Counted from the first letter of the stretch, positions 1 through 11,478 are shown. The stretch: 64,000 nt of DNA from Cranoglanis bouderius (GCA_023630585.1 CM042567.1:15495001-15559000), one strand, 5' to 3'. The notes: generated by a model from the sequence alone, not told the origin. Numbers and translations: made by a program.

Positions 1-806
1 AAACATCCGCAAGACGAGATTCCACTCCCTGTAATCACTTATGTTACAGCAGCTATAAACAGCCTCTTATTTCTCTCTCAAAGTTAATAAGACAAAAAAT
101 AATAATAAACGCAGCTTGTCATGTTACAGAGAAACCGCACAATTTTTAAGCTGTTTATGTGGCGTGTCCTCCGTACACATCCCTATGAATAAGCCGTTAC
201 TATAGAAACGCATTAGATCATGTATAATCCTGACGTAAGCTACAACTTAATGATTTCAAACATTTGAAACATTTTTTTCTCTTAAAGTTTTGAAAGAGAG
301 CTCGGAAGTTCTTTAAACCTGAATTTGAACGTGAAATTCTGAAAGTGTCAGCCGTTTATAAGAAGTTTTTCTCTTTCTTTCTTTTTTAGTGTGTGTTTGT
401 GAGGGGACGGGGTCGAGTCTAGTTTAAAAAGGGAATGTATGTGCACAAATTTATTCGTTTTGAAACTTTGGGGCATTTTGTGTCATTATTACTGTTAATA
501 ATTACATTATTATTATCTGGGACACCCAGGATACCCCCACCGCACTCCAGACAGAGACAGGTTTATGAAATCGACTACAGCAACACTTTCCTTTAACTTT
601 TCACCCATGGGGAACACATCAACTTCCCATCGCCATTATAAACAGGATAATGTGAGTTCAGGTAAAGAAAGCATTGGATTATGGGACAGAGCAGCTTTAG
701 CTAAAAAGGTAAAGAAAGTGTGTGTGCATGTTTGTTTCTGTGCATATGGGGAAAAGAAAATGTGCCTTTTTGTGTCTAATTGAACACTTTTTGGAATGAG
801 AAAGTG

Positions 807-854
<48 letters not shown>

Positions 855-1394
855 CATTCCTTTACTCATTTAACAATTGTGGAACACCTCAGGTTTATAA
901 TTTAAAAACAGGTGTGTGTGTGTGTTATATTTTGCACTTAAAAATCACAAATTAAAACTCAAAGACAGATACATTTAATTTATTTATTCAGAATGAACTA
1001 AACCTCAAAGGAAAAAGTTGCATTGAAACCTAGAGAGAGAGAAAGAAAGAGAGAGAGAGAGAGCTAGAGAGATGTGCCTTAATACCATTCTTATGTATAA
1101 TCTTTTGTTCATTTTTCATTATTTAATTTAATTATAATAATTACTAACTAAATGATGATAACCAAAGCAGAAAAGCATGACATTAATAATGGCTAATAAT
1201 AAGGTTAAATCAATATTATACAGAGTATTATATTAAATATTCGGCAATAGGCGTCATGAATTATGTTTTAGAAATTACACAAAATAAAACAAGGTTCTGG
1301 TCAAATAACTAAGACAACAAAAACACTAAATAGTTCATTAATAGGTGTAATAAATGATAAATAATATGAGTAATACACTAAATAATAAAACACG
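1..1394. other. AT-rich intergenic stretch without recognised gene
   Basis: Contains only simple repeats: TG/GA near 806-854, short GT at 911-924 and GA near 1033-1063. Its open frames are microsatellite translations. Confidence 0.6.
806..854. repeat. (GT)n-(GA)n compound microsatellite
   Basis: About 11 GT units followed by about 13 GA units. Confidence 0.95.
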
Positions 1395-1419
1395 TTAATG
1401 ATGCAGAGTGATTATCCCC

Positions 1420-1760
1420 GTCTCCGCCCCCCCGGTGCTCTCCTGCTGACTGTCCCCGCTCTGCAGGCGCTCTACCTCGGCCATGTCGCCCCCTGAGCTT
1501 CCCGGCTGGCGAGCAGAGTGTAGCTGCTGTCTCCATGTTTACATTTAAAACTTCATCTCGGATTCATTAATAAACATAAAAACATGTCTAGGAAAAGCCA
1601 GGACGAAGTTTCACTGCCATGCGGGAGGCAGAGAAAATATTCTCACAGCTAGCCAGCTCTCTCCCAGCACCTAAAGCACCTACAGCACCTGCGCTCCACT
1701 CTCCGGTACACACCTGACACCATGCCGGAGAGACAGCGCCTCCCAGCCGGCCTCAGACAC
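1420..1760. promoter_or_regulatory. CpG-rich patch, possible promoter
   Basis: The only clearly GC- and CpG-rich stretch in the first 9 kb. On the minus strand it contains a well-placed ATG (gcgacATGGCC, 1482-1484) opening 29 codons to a TAA at 1395. On the plus strand it holds ATG frames at 1582 and 1722. It could be the start of a divergent gene leaving the window, or an upstream exon of the coiled-coil gene. No product is recognised. Confidence 0.3.
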
Positions 1761-1867
1761 CATGGCGTGCCGCTCACAATCACTCGCTTTTTACAAAGTT
1801 TACAACTATTACTTCTAATTTATGACCGTCATTTCATTTCGCTCCTCTTTCAGGGGGAAAAAAGAAG

Positions 1868-1870
<3 letters not shown>

Positions 1871-1911
<41 letters not shown>
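1871..1911. repeat. (GA)n microsatellite
   Basis: About 20 uninterrupted GA units, just upstream of the 23-bp tandem repeat and CRE of the coiled-coil gene. Confidence 0.95.
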
Positions 1912-1916
<5 letters not shown>

Positions 1917-1936
1917 TCGATCACGTCACAATCGTG

Positions 1937-1983
1937 AGATGGAATGGGGCAATGTGATGTGATGGAATGGGGGAATGTGATGT
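1937..1983 (+). repeat. Two-copy 23-bp tandem repeat
   Basis: Two near-identical units beginning GATGGAATGGGG directly upstream of the CRE, with a third degenerate half unit. They may be promoter repeats. Confidence 0.6.
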
Positions 1984-1998
1984 GAGGGAACCGGAATG

Positions 1999-2006
1999 TG
2001 ACGTCA
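1999..2006 (+). promoter_or_regulatory. Perfect CRE upstream of the coiled-coil gene
   Basis: The palindrome TGACGTCA lies 94 bp before the preferred start codon. A second ACGTCA half-site lies near 1924, and an AT-rich TATTAAAG at 2018-2025 could act as a TATA-like element. Such compact CRE promoters are typical of CREB/CREM targets, including germ-cell genes (family knowledge; use here is inference). Confidence 0.5.
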
Positions 2007-2099
2007 CACTATACCACTTGTATTAAAGGAGACAGAAAGCGGGTCCCACCGTCACAATTTCCGACTTGTGAATTTGCCGAGTGTGGAAAGAGAAACACG

Positions 2100-3089
2100 A
2101 TGCTGAAGATATTCAAAAGGATTAGAGAACGATTTCGACGCTGGAGGCCGAAGAAGGAGGATCCTCAAGTGCAGGCTTTGCGGGAGGTGTTGGAGAACGT
2201 AGAAAGAGAGATGGAGGAATGGAAGATGATGGTGAGAAACAAATCAGAAGAGATACGCACATTGTTGATGACGGTGGCAGAGCTGAAGGCCGTTTTGGTT
2301 CATGAGCGAAATCGGGACGTGGAGGAGAGGGATGCCAGACTCCAGCAGAACATCATGAAGCTGCAGGCTTCTCTGACACTCAGTGAGGAACGGGAGGAGA
2401 TTGCTGAGCTGCAGAGAAAGAACTTGACGAGAGAGCGAAAGTGGCTGGAGAAACACGTTGAAAAGCTGAAGGCCATGCTTTCTGAGCAAAATAAACGTGA
2501 GCAGGAAAGAGAGAAGATCAAGCTGGATATGGAGGAGATGAACACTGCACACCTCCAGAACATCACCGAGCTCCAGGCTTCCCTGAAAGCCCATGAGGAA
2601 CGAGAGAAGACTGCAGAGCTGGAGAGAGTGCGACTGGAGAAACGTGTTGCTCAGCTGGAGGCCACTTTGGCTTCTGAGCGAGAGCACCATGAGCAGGAAA
2701 AAAAGAAGCTCGAGATGGACAAAGAGGAGATGATCGCCACACTCCTGCAGAAAATGACCAAGCTCCAGGCTTTCATGGACCTCGCTGAGGAAGAACAGGC
2801 GAAGTCAGTGCTGGAGAGCCAAAAGAGACAGAGAGACCAAGAGCAACTGAAAAAATCTGCACTGCTGGAGGCCAGTTTGGATTCAGAGCCAGAGCACCAG
2901 AATCAGGAACAGGAGAAGGCCAAGCAGGATATCTGGAAGGAGAACAACAGCCAGTGTTTGGACAAACCTGTGGAGAACGAGTGCTCACGTGCCAGTGATG
3001 AGGTAGAGGTAGAAGTTGAAAAAAAAAAAAAAAGCCATGATTTACCCACAACTGAGGTAAAGGAGCAGGAGCAGTTTAAAAATGACTGA
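2100..3089 (+). CDS. Unrecognised intronless coiled-coil protein, 329 residues
   Basis: I do not recognise this protein. It begins with a basic amphipathic segment, MLKIFKRIRERFRRWRPKK, then nearly 270 residues of Glu/Lys/Leu/Gln-rich heptads: a long parallel coiled coil in the style of golgin- or trichohyalin-like proteins. The coil contains three diverged copies of a 64-70 residue module, marked by KLQASL, ELQASL and KLQAFM. The tail is acidic and polar with a Lys run (EVEKKKKSHD) encoded by 15 consecutive A. The frame is also open from an ATG at 1998, but that lies at the CRE and upstream of the likely transcription start, so the ATG at 2100 is preferred (A at -3). The single exon with its own promoter-like and poly(A) sites suggests a real compact gene; a retrocopy is the alternative. 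Confidence 0.7.
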   Translation: MLKIFKRIRERFRRWRPKKEDPQVQALREVLENVEREMEEWKMMVRNKSEEIRTLLMTVAELKAVLVHERNRDVEERDARLQQNIMKLQASLTLSEEREEIAELQRKNLTRERKWLEKHVEKLKAMLSEQNKREQEREKIKLDMEEMNTAHLQNITELQASLKAHEEREKTAELERVRLEKRVAQLEATLASEREHHEQEKKKLEMDKEEMIATLLQKMTKLQAFMDLAEEEQAKSVLESQKRQRDQEQLKKSALLEASLDSEPEHQNQEQEKAKQDIWKENNSQCLDKPVENECSRASDEVEVEVEKKKKSHDLPTTEVKEQEQFKND

Positions 3090-3112
3090 ACTTTTCTTCT
3101 TTCAAAACGATC

Positions 3113-3118
3113 AATAAA
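3113..3118 (+). terminator. Polyadenylation signal of the coiled-coil gene
   Basis: AATAAA 24 nt past the stop codon, followed within 30 nt by a long GT repeat that could serve as the GU-rich downstream element. Confidence 0.6.
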
Positions 3119-3138
3119 AATCTTAAGCATGAACACGA

Positions 3139-3141
<3 letters not shown>

Positions 3142-3177
<36 letters not shown>

Positions 3178-3201
3178 GTTTCCTTTATTAAAGTGTTACA
3201 C

Positions 3202-3241
<40 letters not shown>
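3142..3241. repeat. (GT)n and (AAT)n microsatellites
   Basis: A GT array at 3142-3175 and, after a short unique spacer, an AAT array at 3202-3241, immediately 3' of the coiled-coil gene. Confidence 0.95.
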
Positions 3242-3244
<3 letters not shown>

Positions 3245-4390
3245 CTTGTTTTTGAAGGTCACATTAGCTTGGATACTCTAAATCAGTGTTTCTCAGCTGG
3301 TAGGTCATGGATTGCTGATTAGGAAACTTTGCGAAATGCAAATGATAAACCATAACAAAATGGGAAAACGTGGAAAAATATAACAATAAAGCAAATTATA
3401 GTAAAAAAAATCAAATAAAAAAAGGAACGCTTGTGGAAAGAATGAAACCATTGAACTTCAAAAGGCATTTAGAGATGAAACGCTCGAGCACTCGAACACC
3501 ATGAAGACGAGCCTGTTGAGTTTTTCAGAAGAAAGCAGGGGAGCAAACGGTGCACTGTTCAGGAGCAAACACTCCGCAAATCAGCTGAACGGTTGTAAAA
3601 TATGTCTGAGTGAGGACAGAAAGCGAACATTAAGCCAAGTGACTTTGATTTATTTGTTAGGCTAGGTACATTGCACTTGCTCAGGATTATGTGTATGCAT
3701 TTATAAAGTGGCCCACTTTTCATATTAATGTCATGTGAATAAATCATTTTGCACTTTATTAAGCACGTGCATTTAATAAACTGATATTTTCCATTGTTAA
3801 TACTTATGAGGTACAACCTCAACAACACGATATACTGTATACGGTGATTTATTTCCTGTTATCTGAGGTAGTAAATGATTATTATCCAACTTTATTAGGC
3901 CTATGCGATGGATAATTGCATTTCTAATTAATGATAATTAGATAATTGCATGGAAAAAAAGCAAAACAATGTTTTAAACCTAAAAAAAGCTTGTTCTAAT
4001 ACCCTTTTTCTTGACTGCCAGGGTGGTTTCAACGAGTGGAGTTTTCCCATTTCCAAATCACCAATTTCAGTGTTATCACCATATGACCATGACTACGTGG
4101 TTAGCCTATAAAAGATTGCTGCTATGTCACACTTACTGTCTATCCCATTCTAGTTTTATTTGGGTATTGAGGAAGTGGACTTAAATTTAATTTTAAAAAA
4201 AAGGCTTATTATATCAGGCTCTAATCGTATGCTTTTTTACTGATATTGTCAAATTCCTGGGAATTTGGGTTGGTGTTTGCAATTCCAATTAAGGAACACC
4301 AATCTTCATGCTAAAAGTAAGCACGTGACCATGTTGATTGTTTGTCAATTCTATAAAACTGGTGGACATAACTCCAAAACTGGATCTAGG
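3242..4390. other. Intergenic, nothing recognised
   Basis: AT-rich DNA with no coding potential and no repeat family I recognise. Confidence 0.5.
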
Positions 4391-4625
4391 TTCAATTCAA
4401 TTCAGTTTTATTTGTATAGCGCTTTTAACAATGGACATTGTCCCAAAGCAGCTTTACAGAAATATATAAATTCAGGATATAGATTTTAAATGTATGAATT
4501 TATCCCTTATGAGCATGCCAGAGGTGACGGTGGCAAGGAAAAACTCCCTGAGACGCAATGAAGAAGAAACCTTGAGTGGAATCAGACTCAAAAGGGAACC
4601 CATCCTCATCTAGATGACACTGGAT
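4390..4625 (-). repeat. Ostariophysan SINE-like interspersed repeat, copy 1
   Basis: Marked by a TTCAATTCAATTCAG tail, TTTATTTGTATAGCGC and GGACATTGTCCCAAAGCAGC, with the internal AACTCCCTGAGACG. A second copy in the opposite orientation lies near 48.56-48.81 kb and a fragment near 56.45 kb. The tail resembles the 3' end of LINE-mobilised SINEs, here on the minus strand. Confidence 0.65.
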
Positions 4626-6290
4626 AGTACGATTATAAATAAATCCTTCTGTAAATGTGCTAATACCACATGGTCAAATAGTGCAGTTGTGTAACCAGGA
4701 AAATTCCTTACAGTTTTTACATGAAGTCTGTTTTGTTGAACTTATCCACTGTTCACTGATGGTCCATGAGATGGTCCGTGAGTTTCCCCAAAATTTCAAA
4801 CATTAATGAAAAAAATTTGAGCCAGGAATGACCAATGTCTGGGAAACTCTAAAACATTAGCTAAAGCAGCTGGTATTTAACCAAATCAGTTACAGGTGGA
4901 ATCAACAGATGGAAATTTCAGTTTAGGAGGGTGCAGCCTATGCAATATTTTCAAATTGCTGTGACATACTGAATTAGAGTGAATGTGATTGACTTTTAAA
5001 CCCAGAGCTTCTACATATTAAATAAGAAGCTTTGTCGGCAGCCAATTGTCCAGATAATGGAGCATGCAGAGATCCTGACATCACAAGGGTTTAAGGCGAC
5101 TTGCACTCACTTTGTGAACACTTTGGTATCTAGAGTTAACTCAAAGAGAAGGAAACTGGATGGGTAAATCTCTCTGCTTATATGGTTAGATCCAGAATAG
5201 GACAGGTTATGTCTCCCTTTTTTTGGAATCAGAAAATATCTTGAAAAGAACTTGACCAGATATTTTGTCCCAACCTGTATTGCGTCTTTTTGTAGTAGTG
5301 ATTTCTGCAGTCTGTATTTCCATTTGGCTTGGGTCTGAAACTGTATACCTGGTGAAACTGTAAACGATACCCAGTGGACAGTGCGCTCAGAAGCCACTGG
5401 GCTGATGATATCACACTCCAATGTTTCACTTGCAGAGGGGAAACCAGCACACCTTTGAATGTGTATTTCCAAAACAACGCTGGGATGCTCAGTCACTTCC
5501 AGGGTATCATGTGTCCTGATTTTATTGTTCTGGGCTGTTGCAATGGCACCAACTAGGCCTGCACAATGTGGGAATAGTGTGACCGCAGGCATAGGTGTCT
5601 AAAGGTAGCCTGCTGCCTCATGTGTATAGTTTGTGTTTCAGATGATTCTGTGCCTCTGAACAATGATATTTTAATTAAATTAATAGACTCAGTGATTTAA
5701 CACACTCCACTGGCTCCCATTGCTTGCAGTATTGTTTGCATGATCTCTTGACCAGATCATTAAGGGCCAGAAGTAACTATGCCACTGTGTTGGAGATACA
5801 ATTCACATTCGCCAGAGTGCCATATGCTTTTGCAAACCAGCATGTCAGCGCTTTTATATTTGAGCTATATCCAAATTGATGCTCAGAACATCATCAGCCT
5901 ATATACTATTATTGAAGATATTAGCCTTAGCCTGCATACTATTAATGAAGCCACAAGTGTTTTTGCTGATTGAAACCCTAGTACTTCTGCATCTGGCACT
6001 GCAGCTGGCGGCCACTGAGACTACATCAGGGTCTATCTCTTTAGCTGTGCTAAGCTCCTCTGAGCTCTGCACTTCACTGTATTGCGCTATTGCATTGCTG
6101 CTGATACCCACCTCCAGCTCTACCCTGCATTTTAATGCATAAAGGCCCTCACACTTCCCATTTGAAGGGGCTGAGCAGACAAGCATTCTGCCCATTTCTG
6201 TTTCTGCCGCAACAACGCAGCAAAGGAGCTTAGGTTTTCTTCCTAGAGGCCTCAGCAGCGTTATCACCATTATGTTGCAATAATGTAAAA
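4626..6290. other. Intergenic with two unexplained minus-strand open frames
   Basis: No recognised gene. Two rather long minus-strand frames occur, 161 codons (5107-5592) and 143 codons (5899-6330). Neither translation resembles a family I know. They may be chance or a decayed element. Confidence 0.4.
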
Positions 6291-6296
6291 TACATT

Positions 6297-6481
6297 TACA
6301 GAATTTGGCAGACACTCTTATCCAGAGCAACTTACATTTATCTCATTTATACAGCTGAGCATTTGAGGATTAAGGGCCTTGCTCAAGGGCCCGACAATGG
6401 CAGCTTGGTGGTACTGGGGTTTGAACTCATGATCTTCTGAGCAGTAGACCAACACCTTAACCACTGAGCTACCACTGCTCA
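6297..6481 (+). mobile_element. Fish SINE / L2-tail type repeat
   Basis: Typical teleost repeat with CCAGAGCAACTTACA, GGGCCTTGCTCAAGGGCC, a B-box-like GGTTTGAACTC and the end TTAACCACTGAGCTACCACTG. It is non-coding and tRNA-derived in the family. Confidence 0.75.
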
Positions 6482-6993
6482 GTGTACTTTTTTAAAAAGT
6501 TTTTTAAAAAGTTTTTTAGGGCAATTTAGGTACTTATTTATTATTAACTCAACTGGGGCCTGGCAGAACAAACAGCTCACTATCCTGCCCTGAAATACAA
6601 AGAGTTGGAAAAGATGGACAATGTTCATCAATTCACAATAAGTTATGAGATTATAAATCTGAAAAACAGGAAGTTTGTTGTCGTTTTGCTCTGTGTTGGA
6701 AGTGTCAATTGTGCTACAGGAAACATAGACCATGTGCCTGTTTTAACAACACAGTCACACATGGGGAGAATAATACGTTTTCATGTTTAGCAAACCAGAA
6801 GCAGAAAAAAAGTACACCACAGTCTGTCTTTGCATGTGCTGCATCTGTGCTAAGCTCTTTCAAGCTCTGCTATGACTCTACCCACAAAGTAGGCCTTAGA
6901 CTAAAAAGTTTGAGAACTGCTGTTTTAGATGAATGGTGTTGGATCATTTTAGTATTTAAAACATGAAGAAATAATGAATTGATTAATAAAAAA

Positions 6994-6995
6994 TA

Positions 6996-7041
<46 letters not shown>
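6994..7041. repeat. (AAT)n microsatellite
   Basis: About 15 AAT units at the left border of the MITE at 7050. Confidence 0.95.
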
Positions 7042-7049
7042 TACTTATC

Positions 7050-7960
7050 TACCATTTTATTAGGAACACATGCACATCTGTTCATTCATGCAATTATCTA
7101 TAAAAATGCATAAAACCATGCAGATACAGGTCAAGAGCCTCAGTTAATGTTCACATCAAACATCAGAATGGGGAAAAATGTGATCTCAGTGACTCAGTGA
7201 CTGTGGCATGGTTGTTGGTGCCAGTGGGCTGATTTGAATATTTCAGACACGAAATCTATAGACTTTACGCGGAATGGTGTGAAAAACAAAAACTCACAGT
7301 GAGTGGCAGTTCTGTGGCTACACTGGGCAGAGTTAGTGATTTGGGGGCCCTAGGCAAAATATAGGAAGGGAGCTCTCATTGCAGTGTTTTAACATCAATA
7401 TTTAAATTTTCAGCATATGTTATTTAGCATTAATAATGAAAAATAATTTTAATTGACATTTTTAGGGTCCCTTGGCTTCTGGGGTCCCAAGGTAGTTGCC
7501 TACCTGCTTAGTGCTTAGTCTGCCCCTGCACAAACTCACTGAAACTGGACAGGCAAGGTTTTTCCAATCTTCAATTGTCCTGTTTCAGTGATTGTCCTGT
7601 GCTCACTATAGCCTCAGATTCCTGTTCCTGGCTGAAAGGAGTGGAACCTGATGTGGTCGTATTTTGCTGTAGCCCATCCACCTCAAGGTTCGATGTGTTG
7701 TGCATTCTGAGATGCTTTCTGCTCACCACCATTAGTTATTTGAGTTACCAAAGACTTCCTGTCAGCTCTAAACGGTCCAACCATTCTCCTCTGACCTCAA
7801 ATCAAGGCTTTTCCACCCACAGAATTGCCACACACTGAATGTTTTTTTGTTTTCTGCACCATCCTGTGTAAACTCTCCTGTCACATGATTGGCTGACTGA
7901 ATAATAGCAGGAATAAGCAGGGGTACAGGTGTTCCTAATAAAGTGGTCAATCAGAGTATA
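7050..7960 (+). mobile_element. MITE-like repeat, copy 1, with insertion
   Basis: Begins with TTTTATTAGGAACACATG and ends with GGTGTTCCTAATAAAGTGG, an inverted pair seen in a common fish DNA-transposon derivative. A second copy in the opposite orientation is at 46.97-47.54 kb. Here it is interrupted near 7317-7540 by another fish repeat (GGGGGCCCTAGGC to TAGTCTGCCCCTGC). Confidence 0.65.
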
Positions 7961-9190
7961 CTTTATTCCACATACAATGCTTACTTTGTAAAGGGATGTA
8001 CATGTCTCTCGATGACTATTTAAAACTAGTGACACATAGGCTAATGTATAAAAGTTGAAAAAAAAAAAAATTACTCCATATACTGGGTGCATTGAATCAC
8101 ACACAGCTCTGTGCACTGTACAAAACAGAAACAATTACATTGCACAGTAACATTTTAAATAAGCCAATGGCTTAATTATTTCAAATTATTTACTTTTATG
8201 AAAAATACAAATATAAATGCTGTAAAAAAAAAATAATAAAAAAATAAAAAAAGCAAACTTACTTTGAAAGGATATTTTGGCATGCTAAAACATTATTAAT
8301 ATTGCTTGAGAGGTTTTAACTCCCTTGTATTCAGGTATTAAGGTACTAAGAATTCCATTCAAATATTTTCATTTTCTCTTGGACAGAAAATGCTACAAAT
8401 ATTTTAGCAATTAGGAAGTATACTAGGAATAATCAAACGAAAAGACCTTACCCGTGGTAGTTTAGAACTTTTGAAATAGCAGAGTAGAATGCATTTAATA
8501 TAAATACATTTGCACATGTTCTGCAGCATGTGCAAAACTAATAAATACCTCATTAAACATGGATCAGACATTTGTGTTATTGGAACATTCAGTCCGCTAT
8601 CACAAAAAAAATGTTATTTGTATTCAGTAAACTACCAATTGTGGAAATCAAGTAAATAAATCATCACAATAAAGCAGCATTTCTTTTTTATTTTCTATTT
8701 ATATCATCGCTAATATGAATTCAAAAATAAGTAAAGGTGCTTTGCAGGGTTGGACCCTGCGATTGCATGATGTTTCACTGTCCTCCAGTAGGTGGCGCCG
8801 TTGTTACTGTCATACACCACACTGAACACCTTCAGAGCCATTTAAAAATAAAGAAACAAAAACCAGTGTTGAAATGTGACCCTGTTTATAAAATTTAGGT
8901 CTGTCATACCATCAGTACCTTATCTCACTAAGGCATTGTGTTTCAGCATCTCTTAATGATATCCTGTTTCAGTGCCAAACATTTTAAAACGTAAGAAATT
9001 CCAAATCATTCTACCTTTGAGTATGAAATTGACCTTTTTGGAATTACACATATTTTCTATTCAGAAAAAAAGGCACAGTATGACCTGAGTATTCAAATAG
9101 AAAATATTCTATATGTAACAATTTCAGATAAATATTACCTCATAAGACACATGATAACAGTAACAGTATTATGACATTGATATATCTATG
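7961..9190. other. Intergenic, nothing recognised
   Basis: AT-rich, no open frame of interest and no repeat family I can name. Confidence 0.5.
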
Positions 9191-9192
9191 TA

Positions 9193-10736
9193 CAGTTGAG
9201 GCCAAAAGGTTATATACACCTAGGATAAAAACAGTCAAACTCGTTCAAACTCCATACATTTCATGTTAGTATACATTTCCTGTGTTAAGGCAATTAGGGT
9301 ATCTACTTTGACTGATTTGTTACAGCTGTTACAGTGGGTCAAAAGTTTACATACACTTTGTTAGTATTTGGTGGCATTGCCTTTTAATTGCTCGAACTTG
9401 AATCAAATGCTCGGGGTAGCCTTCCACAAGCTTCTCACGATACTTTGCTGGATTATTTGCCTATTCCTCCTGACAGAACTGGTGTAACTCAGTCAAGGTT
9501 TGAGGGCCTCCTTGCTCAGACATGCTTTTTCAGTTAAAAAACAAACAAACACACACAAAAACCCTCATTGTCCTCGTTGTAGGATCATTGTCCTACTGGA
9601 AGTCCAAATTGTGATCAAGTTTAAACTGATGTCTTGAGGTGTTGCTTCTAGACAATCCTCCTTTCTCGTGATGCCATCTATTTTTTGAAGGGCACCAGTC
9701 CCTTTTCCAGCAAATACCCCCTCAACAAGATGCCGCCACCACCATACTTCACAATGGGGATGAAAAATGAAAAGCCTCACCCTTTTTCCTCAATACCTAG
9801 TGCTGATCATTATGGCCAAACAGTTCAATTTTTGTTTCATCTGACCAGAGAACACTCCTCCATCAGGCTGGTTATCACCTGCAAACTTCAGTCTGGCTTT
9901 TTTTTAATGCCAGTCTTGGAATAGGGGCTTCTTCTTTGCGCAACAGCCTTTCAGGCCATGGCGATGTAGGACTCTCTTAATTGTGGCTGTACATACTCTG
10001 GTACCTGGTAACTCCAACTCCTTCACCAGTTCTTTGTGGCTTAGTTGAACCTTTCAGACCAAAGTTTGTTCATCCCTGGGAGTTAATCTGTGCCTCCTTC
10101 CTCAACAATACATTAATGTAGAGTGAGAGAGCCTGGTGCACAGTCAGAATTAAAGCATTGTTCAGTGGGGTTGAGGTCAGGGCTCTGTTCCTGCCACTCA
10201 AGTTCTTCCACACCAACCTTGGCAAACCATGTCTTTATGGACCTCGCTTTGTGCACAGAAGCAATGTCATGCTGAAACAGATTTCGGCTCCTTAGTTCCA
10301 GTGAAGGGAAACCTTAATGTTACAGCATACAAAGACATTCTAGACAACTGTGTGATTCCAACTTTGTGGCTACAGTTTGGGGAAGAACCACATTTGGGTG
10401 TAACAGTCTTGGCTGAGTTGCTTGGATTTTCCCATGGTATCAAGGACAGAAAGACACTGTGTTTAAAGGTAGGCCCTTAAATACAGTCACAGGGCACTCT
10501 CAGTTAACTGGCCAATCAGAAGCTTCTAAAAGTCATAACATCAATTTCTGAAATCTTCCAGACTGTTTAAAGAGACACTCAACTCTGTGTATGTAAACTT
10601 TTGATATACTGGAATTCTGACATAGTGAATTAAAGCTGAAATAAATCTGTCTCTAATCAATTGTTTGAAAATTACCTCTGATGTGAACAAAGTAGATGCC
10701 ATAATTGACTTGCCAAAAGAAATGTATGGTAATATA
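9193..10736 (-). mobile_element. Sleeping Beauty-type Tc1 remnant, interrupted
   Basis: Left end CAGTTGAGGCCAAAAGG after a TA, with an inner direct repeat CAGTGGGTCAAAAGTTTACA at about 9331: the IR/DR layout of this subfamily. The transposase runs on the minus strand from an ATG near 10436 (MGKSKQLS) and is decayed by stops and indels. The right outer repeat is lost. Near 10125-10408 it is split by part of a second Tc1/mariner element related to the copy at 23.5 kb. Confidence 0.8.
10125..10408 (-). mobile_element. Tc1/mariner fragment nested in the Sleeping Beauty-type copy
   Basis: Matches, segment by segment, the internal part of the element at 23508-23951 (GTGGGGTTGAGGTCAGGGC, GACCTCGCTTTGTGCACAG). 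In minus translation it is the region around the second Asp and Glu of a DD34E transposase. It lacks the terminal repeats. Confidence 0.65.
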
Positions 10737-11248
10737 TAGTACTGGGGAAAAGTTTTAGGCACATGCAAAGAAATGCTGTAGAGCAAAGGTGCCTTCAAAA
10801 TAATGAAATTAAATGTTTCAAACAGTTAAAAAAAAACATAAAGAGCAGTAGTAAATGAAACAAAGTCAATATTTGGTGTGACAAAAATACAAATAAAAAT
10901 AGTACAATCTGTGCAGTTTTATAAGGAAATGAGCTGGTAAGTTTTATTGAGCATCCTGCAGAACCAGACACAGTTCTTCTGGACACTTTGACTTTCGCAC
11001 TCGCTTCTTATTTTTGCAGTAAAACCCAGCAGCCTTCATTGTGTTTACTGTCTGAAAAGTGTCTCTTATGTAATACGCTGCTTTCTTTAATGACATACAA
11101 ACATTTTACTGTAGCATTTAATTTTGTGCTAGAAAATCTAAAATGTTTTTGTACTGATTGATAATGTAGAAGTCATAAAATAAAAAAAATCTATAACAAA
11201 GTTTGTACTAAACAAAATAGCGTGCCTAAAACTTTTGCACAGTACTGT
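10737..11248 (-). mobile_element. CAGTACTG-end MITE, copy 1
   Basis: About 510-bp non-autonomous element with ends reading GTGCAAAAGTTTTAGGCAC. Copies 2 and 3 are at 13.4 and 20.0 kb. Its middle keeps a minus-strand scrap of a Tc1-like transposase C-terminus (PEELCLVLQDAQ), so it is a deletion derivative. It ends directly at a TG/TA microsatellite. Confidence 0.75.
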
Positions 11249-11254
11249 ATGTAA

Positions 11255-11371
<117 letters not shown>

Positions 11372-11478
11372 TTACTTCTGGCCTGACTTCTTGAACAGAC
11401 TGGAGTGATAATCAGGATCTCTCATCATTTCCACATTCACTTAAGCATTCCCTGGCCAGCTACCACAGTAGGAAGTAT

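Noticed and set aside
1998..2099. Upstream in-frame ATG of the coiled-coil protein
   Set aside because: It overlaps the CRE and lies before the likely transcription start; the added 34 residues are not coiled-coil-like.
2244..2690. 148-codon minus-strand frame opposite the coiled-coil gene
   Set aside because: Leu/Ser-rich antisense shadow of a Glu/Lys/Gln-rich coding sequence; the plus strand explains it.
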